From an uncultured Christensenella sp. (GTDB lineage Bacteria > Bacillota > Clostridia > Christensenellales > UBA3700), in assembly GCA_910576875.1 (NCBI GenBank), contig CAJTKI010000029.1:1-18241 (forward strand): a DNA stretch of 18,241 nucleotides, read 5' to 3'. Below are positions 8,070 to 14,110 of this stretch, one piece after another (the stretch's first letter is position 1; each line of letters begins with the position of its first letter). The translations under genes and the position numbers were made by a program. The notes beneath the pieces are model-generated. The model was not told the origin of the DNA and ran no database searches. It saw only the letters and a program-made list of their open reading frames with translations.

Positions 8070-9202
8070 TCTATCTGGACAACGCCGCTACGACGAAGAT
8101 GTCGCAAGCGTGCGCGCAACTGTATATGCAATACGCGGTCGAAGATTTCTACAATCCGTCGGCGCCGTACCGACCGGCGTTGGAATGCGCGAATGCGATC
8201 AAGCAAGCGCGCGAGACGATCGCGCAGACGCTCGGCGCGACGGCGGACGAAATTTATTTTACCGCTTCGGGCAGCGAAGCGGACAACATCGCGTTGTTGT
8301 GCGCAATCAAAGCCAAACGCGGCAACGTTCTGATCGGATCGAGCGAACATTCCGCCGTATACGAAACGTCCAAAGAGTTGGAGCGGCGCGGATACGCGGT
8401 ACGCTATGTTCCGTGCGACGGTTACGGTCGGACGGATTTGCAGGCGTTGCGCGATCTCGCGGACGAAGAGACGGTTTTGGTCAGCGTCATGCATGCATGC
8501 AACGAAACGGGCGCGATCAACGATCTCGATCAAATCGTAAAAATCGTGCGGGCGCGCAGTCCGCAGGCGATCGTGCACAGCGACGGCGTGCAAGCGTTCG
8601 GGAAGATTCCCGTGCGCGTCAAGACGTCGGGCGTCGATCTGTACAGCGTCAGCGCGCATAAAATTCACGGTCCAAAAGGCATCGGCGCGCTGTATTGTCG
8701 AAAAGGACTGTTTCTGCGTCCGTTCGTATTCGGCGGAGGGCAGGAGAAAAACGTGCGATCGGCGACCGAAAACGTCGGCGCGATCGCGGCGTTTGCGCAT
8801 GCGGCGCAGGAATGCGCGCACACGCTGCGCGAACGCTATCGGCACGCTAGTGCGTGCAAAAACGCGTTGATCGAGCAGTTGCGAGCTTGTCCGATCCCGA
8901 TCCGCATCCTGTCGCCGGAAGACGGATCGCCGTACATCGTGATGCTTGCCGCCCGCAACGCGCGCGGAGAAGTCGTCGCGCATGCGATGCAGGATCGCGG
9001 CGTGCTGATCGGAACGGGTTCGGCTTGCGCGACGCATAAGGCGACCAAACGCATTCCGTCCGCGCTCGGACTGGACGCGGCATGGGCGGACGGGATCGTC
9101 CGCGTCAGCTTTTGCGAACAAACGACGCTCGACGACGTGCAGGCATGCGCGCAGGCGTTGAAAGAATCTCTCGCGTTCACCGCGGGCATACAACGATCAT
9201 AA
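8066..9202 (+). CDS. Cysteine desulfurase (NifS/IscS-type, class V aminotransferase fold), partner of ThiI
   Basis: This PLP enzyme converts cysteine to alanine and passes persulfide sulfur to an acceptor. The 378-residue protein begins with the classic MIYLDNAATTK. Visible residues include His95 (SSEHSA), Asp173 (HSDGVQAFGK), the PLP lysine Lys199 in SVSAHKIHGPKG, Arg231 in RSATENV, and catalytic Cys321 in GTGSACATHK. The frame is open far upstream, but the ATG at 8066 fits family N-termini, overlaps the previous stop as ATGA, and has GGGAGA at 8050-8055. thiI follows 9 nt downstream. In Bacillus subtilis the equivalent NifZ serves ThiI for tRNA 4-thiouridine, so a dedicated role is likely here (inference from adjacency). 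It could also feed Fe-S assembly; no iscU or sufU lies in the window. Confidence 0.96.
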   Translation: MIYLDNAATTKMSQACAQLYMQYAVEDFYNPSAPYRPALECANAIKQARETIAQTLGATADEIYFTASGSEADNIALLCAIKAKRGNVLIGSSEHSAVYETSKELERRGYAVRYVPCDGYGRTDLQALRDLADEETVLVSVMHACNETGAINDLDQIVKIVRARSPQAIVHSDGVQAFGKIPVRVKTSGVDLYSVSAHKIHGPKGIGALYCRKGLFLRPFVFGGGQEKNVRSATENVGAIAAFAHAAQECAHTLRERYRHASACKNALIEQLRACPIPIRILSPEDGSPYIVMLAARNARGEVVAHAMQDRGVLIGTGSACATHKATKRIPSALGLDAAWADGIVRVSFCEQTTLDDVQACAQALKESLAFTAGIQRS

Positions 9203-9211
9203 GGAACGACG

Positions 9212-10390
9212 ATGCAGGAAACGATATTGGTTCGCTACGGCGAAATCTTTTTGAAAGGCAGAAACAAAGGGTACTTCGAGAGCGTATTGATCTCGAATAT
9301 CAAGCGCGCGTTGCACGGCTTGCGGTATACGTTTGTGCGCACGCAAAATCGCTATCATATCGAGGATTACGACGCGTTCGATCGCGACGAAATCGTCGGA
9401 CGGTTGCAAAAAGTTTTCGGATTGCATTCTTTGAGCGTTGCCGCCAAGGTCGCGACCGATTACGACCTGCTGGCGCAAACGGTCGTCGAACGCATGCCCG
9501 CGGACGCGAAAACCTTTCGCATTACCGTCAATCGCGCGGACAAACGTCTGGACAAAAACAGTACGCAAATCGCGGCGATGCTGGGTGGCAAAGTGTTGGA
9601 AGCGTATCCGCAATTGCGCGTCGATCTGCACAGACCGCAAGCGGAAATCATGGTCGATATCCGCGAACGCGGGTATTCGTACGTATTTTGCGACAAAATC
9701 CTGTGCGCGCAAGGCATGCCGGTCGGTACGTCGGGCAAAGGCATGTTGTTGCTCAGCGGCGGATTCGACAGTCCGGTCGCAGGGTATCGCATGGCGCGGC
9801 GCGGCATGAGCATATCGGCGATTCACTATCATTCGTACCCGCACACGAGCGAACAAGCCAAACAAAAAGTCGTCGATCTCGCGCGGACGCTAACCGATTA
9901 TTGCGGCGAAATTACGCTGTACGCGATCCCGTTTACGCAGATTCAGGAAGCGATTCATCGGTATTGCCGCGCGGACTTTATGATCACGATCATGCGGCGC
10001 ATCATGGTCGAGATCGCCGAACGCGTCGCCAAACAACACGACTGCGGCGCATTGATTACCGGAGAAAGTCTGGGACAAGTCGCCAGTCAGACGATGCAAA
10101 GCATTACCGTCACCAATCAGGCGGTACGCGATCTGCCCGTATTCCGTCCGTTGATCGGGATGGACAAGACGGAAATCATGGAAACCGCGCAGCAAATCGG
10201 TACATACGCGTTAAGCGAATTGCCGTATCAAGATTGTTGCACGGTGTTTTTGCCGAAGAATCCGGTCATCAAACCGAGTTTAGAAACCGCGTGCAAAGAG
10301 CAAGAGAAGATCGAGGGGCTGGCGGAAATGATCGACGCGGCGATCCGCGATGCCGAAATCCTGACGTTGAGACCGCGATACGCGGAATGA
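9212..10390 (+). CDS. thiI: tRNA 4-thiouridine synthase ThiI (without rhodanese domain)
   Basis: ThiI adenylates U8 of tRNA and replaces its oxygen with sulfur taken from a cysteine desulfurase; in some species it also serves thiamine thiazole synthesis. The 392-residue protein has an N-terminal ferredoxin-like part (1-75, LVRYGEIFLKGRNK), a THUMP domain (about 76-165) and a PP-loop ATPase with SGGFDSPVAGY (182-192). Residues 338-349 read LPYQDCCTVFLP; Cys342 or Cys343 corresponds to the conserved Cys344 of E. coli ThiI. There is no C-terminal rhodanese domain, as in Bacillus subtilis and Clostridia, so sulfur must come directly from the desulfurase or another carrier. AAGGAA at 9201-9206 gives good spacing to the ATG. 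A strong terminator follows the stop by 9 nt, making this the last gene of its operon. Confidence 0.97.
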   Translation: MQETILVRYGEIFLKGRNKGYFESVLISNIKRALHGLRYTFVRTQNRYHIEDYDAFDRDEIVGRLQKVFGLHSLSVAAKVATDYDLLAQTVVERMPADAKTFRITVNRADKRLDKNSTQIAAMLGGKVLEAYPQLRVDLHRPQAEIMVDIRERGYSYVFCDKILCAQGMPVGTSGKGMLLLSGGFDSPVAGYRMARRGMSISAIHYHSYPHTSEQAKQKVVDLARTLTDYCGEITLYAIPFTQIQEAIHRYCRADFMITIMRRIMVEIAERVAKQHDCGALITGESLGQVASQTMQSITVTNQAVRDLPVFRPLIGMDKTEIMETAQQIGTYALSELPYQDCCTVFLPKNPVIKPSLETACKEQEKIEGLAEMIDAAIRDAEILTLRPRYAE

Positions 10391-10399
10391 CGAGCATAC

Positions 10400-10429
10400 A
10401 AAAGGGAAAGCAAAACGCTTTCCCTTTTT
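10400..10429. terminator. Intrinsic terminator shared by converging thiI and PBP genes
   Basis: AAAGGGAAAG (10401-10410) pairs perfectly with CTTTCCCTTT (10418-10427). An A-T pair at 10400/10428 and a C-G pair at 10411/10417 extend this to a 12-bp stem with a 5-nt loop. The plus strand ends in TTTTT and the minus strand in TTTT, so it can stop transcription from both sides. It lies 9 nt after the thiI stop and 15 nt from the PBP stop codon. The 54-bp interval holds nothing else. Confidence 0.93.
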
Positions 10430-10444
10430 GATTATGCGTCGATC

Positions 10445-12751
10445 TTACCACAGCACGCCGCGTTGGCGGTACGTCGCGGGCAGACCGATGACTTCCTGTC
10501 CGCCGTCGTCCGTGTAATACGGAACGATCGCATAGGAGTTGCCGAACAAGCCGACGCTCGGAGAAATCGGTACGCGGATCGGATCGCTTTGACACAGGTC
10601 GCTCAGTAGATTTTCGCCGCTCAGCGTGCGTTCGTACACGCGATAGCGCAAGCGCGGGTTGGGCGTAAATTCCAAATACAGACCGCTCGGGTCGTCGCAT
10701 ATCCGATATTCCGGCGCGTGAATCATCGAAAAACTCATGTCGGATTCGCTCGGCAAGTTGTCCGCGCCATACAATCCGCTGATCGTTGCGCTTTGGGGCG
10801 CGTACGGATCCGCCAACATTTCAACGCGATCGTGCTCGTATGCGAATCTGTCCAGTTGGAGCGAACGCACGCCGGACGGCATTTCGAAATTCGTCGCCGC
10901 ATGGCTTGCGTAATAATCTTCCAAAATCCGTCTGGATTGCAAGGTAGGCGCGCCGCCGCCGGTGACGGATCCGTCCAACGTTGCGCCGCCGTCGAGATTG
11001 CCTTGCCAAAACATCGTCGTGACCTGCGGCGTATAAGCGACGTTGTACGCGTCCTGATTGCGGTTTTTATCCGATCCGTTCGTACCCGTTTTGGATGCGA
11101 CGTCCAATTGCAACGTGCGCAGTTTGCTTGCGGTGCCTTCCGATACGCAGTCGCGCAGCATGTCGGTCGTCATATATGCGGCGGCGTCGGAGTAGACGCG
11201 CACCGACGCGCAAGACGCATGTTCGTAGACGATTTGACCGTCCGCGTTGCGGATCGAGCGGATAAAGGATACGGGGCGGTAAACGCCGTAATTGGCAAGC
11301 GTCGCGTAAGCGCCGACCAGTTCGGTCGCCGTCATGCCGTAACGCATGCCGCCCAACGCCAACGACAGATAGCGGTCTTCGTCGTCGAGCGCGATCTGCA
11401 TTTTGTCCAAATACGCGCGCGCCGTTTGGGCGCCGATGCCGCGCAATGTGGAAACGGCTGGGACGTTTTGGGAATGCGCGAGCGCGCTGCGCGCAGACAT
11501 CCAGCCGTAATATCGATCCTGATAATTGGACGGCGCGTAGCCGTCGAAATCCGTTTTTTCATCCAACAGCATCGTCTGCGGACTGATATAGCCGATATCC
11601 AATGCAGGAGCGTATACGCCGATCGGTTTGATCAGAGAAGCGGGTTGACGGCGCAATGAAAATACGTCCGCGCTGCGCGTCGAGTCGTATGCGAGTACGC
11701 CGCACGTCGCATTGTCCACCAAGATGCCGATCGCGTCCGGTCGCATGCCGTCGGAATTTGCTTTGAAATACGCGTCGTCGCCGATCGTATCGTGCATGGC
11801 GGTTTGTCGCGCGGGATCGAGATAGGTCACGACCGTATATCCGCCGTACGCCAGCGTATCCGCGTCGATTCCGAGCACCGTCGCGGCTTGCCCGATCGCC
11901 TGATCGATATAGCGCCGCGCGCCGTCGCCGCGTCGCGCGTCCGCGATTTTGCATTCGTACGCAAGCGCCTGTTCGTATTCGGATTGGGTCAGGCGCTTTT
12001 GTTCGTACATGCAACGCAGAACGACGCATTTGCGCGCGTTGCTGTTGTCGGGGTGGTGCAACGGGTTGTATTTGGTCGGGCTTTTGACGATGCCTGCCAA
12101 CATCGCGCATTCCGCATCGGATAATTGATCGACCGATTTGTCGAAAAAGCGTCTTGCGGCGTTCTGGACGCCGTATTCGCCGCTGCCGAAATACAGAATG
12201 TTCAGATACATGCACAGGATTTCGTCCTTGGAATACGCACGTTCCAGTCGGATCGCCAGTTGGGCTTCTTTGAGCTTGCGCGACAGCGTTTGTTCCGCGG
12301 ACAAATGCGTGTTTTTGATCAATTGTTGCGTAATCGTGGACGCGCCTTGTCGGGTGCCTTTGGTCAGATTGCGCGCCGCTGCGCCCGCGATGCGTCGATA
12401 GTCGATGCCGTGATGGTCGTAAAAGCGTTTGTCTTCGATGCTGATAAACGCGTCTTTGAGATTTTGCGGTACTTCGTCCGGTTGCAACGTCCCGCTTTGC
12501 GTGCCCGCAACGGCTTGCAGATCGGCATCCAGCAAGCGCAAATTGGCTTGTTGGGCGGTCAATTTGGCAGGATCGAGATCCGCGGGCGCGCCGTACAAAT
12601 ACGCCAACGCTCCGCCGCATGCCAAGACGCCTGCCGCAACGAAGACGAGCATCGTTCCGATCAAGATCTTCGCGAACAGACGCACCGCGTTTTTGCCGGA
12701 ACGGGAGTCGGATTTTACAGTGGATTTTTGGTTTTTCGCGCTCATATTCAC
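10445..12751 (-). CDS. Class A penicillin-binding protein (bifunctional transglycosylase/transpeptidase)
   Basis: This 768-residue PonA/MrcA-type protein polymerises and cross-links peptidoglycan at the outer face of the membrane. It has a basic cytoplasmic tail (1-24) and one membrane anchor (about 25-53). The GT51 domain carries all usual motifs: EDKRFYDHHG with catalytic Glu106, GASTITQQLIKN (136-147), RKLKEAQLAIRLE and YLNILYFGSGEYG. The transpeptidase has SLIK (Ser372, Lys375), SQN (427-429) and KTGT (554-557), so both activities should be intact. About 110 C-terminal residues after 655 form an extra beta-rich segment, perhaps FN3-like (weak inference). The start is GTG at 12751, chosen because AGGA lies 9 nt upstream; an ATG two codons later is possible but too far from it. 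The gene points against all its neighbours. Confidence 0.96.
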   Translation of the reverse strand: MNMSAKNQKSTVKSDSRSGKNAVRLFAKILIGTMLVFVAAGVLACGGALAYLYGAPADLDPAKLTAQQANLRLLDADLQAVAGTQSGTLQPDEVPQNLKDAFISIEDKRFYDHHGIDYRRIAGAAARNLTKGTRQGASTITQQLIKNTHLSAEQTLSRKLKEAQLAIRLERAYSKDEILCMYLNILYFGSGEYGVQNAARRFFDKSVDQLSDAECAMLAGIVKSPTKYNPLHHPDNSNARKCVVLRCMYEQKRLTQSEYEQALAYECKIADARRGDGARRYIDQAIGQAATVLGIDADTLAYGGYTVVTYLDPARQTAMHDTIGDDAYFKANSDGMRPDAIGILVDNATCGVLAYDSTRSADVFSLRRQPASLIKPIGVYAPALDIGYISPQTMLLDEKTDFDGYAPSNYQDRYYGWMSARSALAHSQNVPAVSTLRGIGAQTARAYLDKMQIALDDEDRYLSLALGGMRYGMTATELVGAYATLANYGVYRPVSFIRSIRNADGQIVYEHASCASVRVYSDAAAYMTTDMLRDCVSEGTASKLRTLQLDVASKTGTNGSDKNRNQDAYNVAYTPQVTTMFWQGNLDGGATLDGSVTGGGAPTLQSRRILEDYYASHAATNFEMPSGVRSLQLDRFAYEHDRVEMLADPYAPQSATISGLYGADNLPSESDMSFSMIHAPEYRICDDPSGLYLEFTPNPRLRYRVYERTLSGENLLSDLCQSDPIRVPISPSVGLFGNSYAIVPYYTDDGGQEVIGLPATYRQRGVLW

Positions 12752-12787
12752 TTGAAAATATCCTTTTTTTTCGTTATAATTGTTATA
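12752..12787 (+). promoter_or_regulatory. Sigma-A promoter of miaB-mutS-mutL, start site at the miaB ATG
   Basis: TTGAAA (12752-12757) and the perfect -10 TATAAT (12775-12780) are 17 nt apart, the optimal spacing. Counting seven bases past the -10 puts the start site at 12787, the A of the miaB start codon. It is the best promoter match in the window and stands in the only divergent gap. No other promoter for miaB-mutS-mutL is apparent. The -35 abuts the GTG start of the divergent PBP gene. Confidence 0.85.
12761..12767 (-). promoter_or_regulatory. Ribosome binding site of the PBP gene
   Basis: On the minus strand the sequence AAAAGGA is followed after 9 nt (TATTTTCAA) by GTG at 12751 and after 15 nt by ATG at 12745. 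The spacing favours GTG as the start. The site lies within the spacer of the miaB promoter on the opposite strand. Confidence 0.7.
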
Positions 12788-12822
12788 TGCAAAAGTATCG
12801 GATTATTACGTACGGCTGTCAG
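12787..12822 (-). promoter_or_regulatory. Candidate promoter of the PBP gene, inside the start of miaB
   Basis: On the minus strand CTGACA (12822-12817) and GATACT (12799-12794) are 17 nt apart, matching consensus at five and four of six bases. Initiation near 12787 would leave a leader of about 36 nt that contains the Shine-Dalgarno. An alternative -10, TATAAC at 12787-12782, lacks a good -35. A promoter must exist on this side because the gap is only 35 bp, but which sequence is used is uncertain. Confidence 0.3.
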
Positions 12823-14109
12823 ATGAATCTGCACGAATCGGAGAAGATCGCGGGAATACTCGAATATCTCGGTTATGCGCAGACGGAGAATACGGAAGAA
12901 GCGGATATTGTCGTGTTTAATACCTGCTGTATCCGCGATAACGCCGAAAAACACGCGCTGGGCAATATCGGCGCGCTCAAAAAGTGGAAGATGCGACATC
13001 CGTCGGCGATCATTGCCGTTGTCGGTTGCATGACGCAACAGGACGGCGCCGGCAACGGTCTGCGCGAAAAATTTCCGTTCGTCGATATCGTGCTCGGTAC
13101 GAACAATCTGTATCGGCTGGAAGACGCGATTCGGCAAGCGCGCGAAAATCGCGTCAAGCAAGTCTTGATCGATCCCGATCCCAATCCGCCGATCCGCGAG
13201 CACGAGCGCGTCGCGCGATCCAAGCGTCCCAACGCATGGTTGAACATCATGTACGGTTGCAATAACTTTTGCACGTACTGCATCGTGCCGCACGTGCGCG
13301 GCAGAGAGCGCAGTCGCAAGACGGCGGATATCTTGCAGGAATTCCGCACGTTGCTCGATCAGGGGTATCCGGAGATTACGTTGCTCGGTCAAAACGTCAA
13401 TTCCTACGGACACGATTTGGACGACGGAAGTAATTTTGCGCATCTGTTGGAGCAGATTGCCCGGATCCCCGGGAAGTTTCGCGTGCGCTTTATGTCTTCG
13501 CATCCGAAGGATTTGAATCGCGACGTCATCGACATCATTGCGTCCAGTCCCAATCTGTGCAACAGCATTCATTTGCCGATTCAGTCGGGATCCAATCGCA
13601 TTCTTGAAAAAATGAACCGTCGCTACACGCGCGAAGCCTATTTGGACATCATCGACGCGATCCGCGCCAAGATCCCCGATTGCGGGATTACGACGGATTT
13701 GATGGTCGGATTTCCGTACGAAGAAGAGCGCGATTTCGAAGATACGCTCGACATCGTACGGCGCGTGGGATTTTCGGCGGCGTTTACGTTCATTTATTCG
13801 GTACGGCGCGGAACGCCCGCCGCGCAAATGCCGCAGGTCGATCCGCAAGTTGCGAAAGATCGCATTATGCGTCTGATCGCGGAGCAAAATCGGATGACGA
13901 AAGCAGCGTCCAAAACCTATGAAGGCAAGACGCTGGAAGTACTTTGCGAAGATATCGTGCCCAAACGTCCCGGAATGGTCTGCGGACGCAGCGATACGGG
14001 CAGATTGGTCACGTTTGAAGGCATACCGGAGTGGATCGGCACGTTTGTGCCGGTGACGATTCAGCGCAGTCAGTCCGCTTCGTTGTTCGGGATACGGAAG
14101 GAGAATTGA
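12787..14109 (+). CDS. miaB: tRNA-2-methylthio-N6-dimethylallyladenosine synthase MiaB
   Basis: MiaB is a radical SAM methylthiotransferase with two 4Fe-4S clusters that converts i6A37 of tRNA to ms2i6A37. The 440-residue protein has the N-terminal MTTase domain with cluster cysteines Cys11 (YGCQMN), Cys47 (NTCCIR) and Cys81 (VVGCM). The radical SAM motif is CNNFCTYC (Cys158, Cys162, Cys165), followed by ITLLGQNVNSYG and IHLPIQSGSNRIL. A C-terminal TRAM domain spans about 373-438. The frame is open upstream, but the ATG at 12787 is the only start that fits family N-termini, and no ATG, GTG or TTG lies in frame across the 12 codons before it. No Shine-Dalgarno precedes it, and the promoter places the transcript start at the ATG itself, suggesting leaderless translation. 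mutS follows 1 nt after the stop. Confidence 0.97.
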   Translation: MQKYRIITYGCQMNLHESEKIAGILEYLGYAQTENTEEADIVVFNTCCIRDNAEKHALGNIGALKKWKMRHPSAIIAVVGCMTQQDGAGNGLREKFPFVDIVLGTNNLYRLEDAIRQARENRVKQVLIDPDPNPPIREHERVARSKRPNAWLNIMYGCNNFCTYCIVPHVRGRERSRKTADILQEFRTLLDQGYPEITLLGQNVNSYGHDLDDGSNFAHLLEQIARIPGKFRVRFMSSHPKDLNRDVIDIIASSPNLCNSIHLPIQSGSNRILEKMNRRYTREAYLDIIDAIRAKIPDCGITTDLMVGFPYEEERDFEDTLDIVRRVGFSAAFTFIYSVRRGTPAAQMPQVDPQVAKDRIMRLIAEQNRMTKAASKTYEGKTLEVLCEDIVPKRPGMVCGRSDTGRLVTFEGIPEWIGTFVPVTIQRSQSASLFGIRKEN

Positions 14110-14110
14110 T

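Noticed and set aside
1503..8787. Seven copies of the octamer GCGATCGC (1503, 2995, 6520, 6709, 7154, 7501, 8780), identical to the cyanobacterial HIP1 element.
   Set aside because: Six of the seven are in the same codon phase and encode Ala-Ile-Ala as GCG-ATC-GCN, so preferred codons explain them. Gene content is not cyanobacterial.
12619..12786. Upstream extension of the miaB frame by 56 codons.
   Set aside because: It is the complement of the PBP N-terminal coding region and the promoter, has no homology to MiaB N-termini, and the ATG at 12787 fits the family start exactly.
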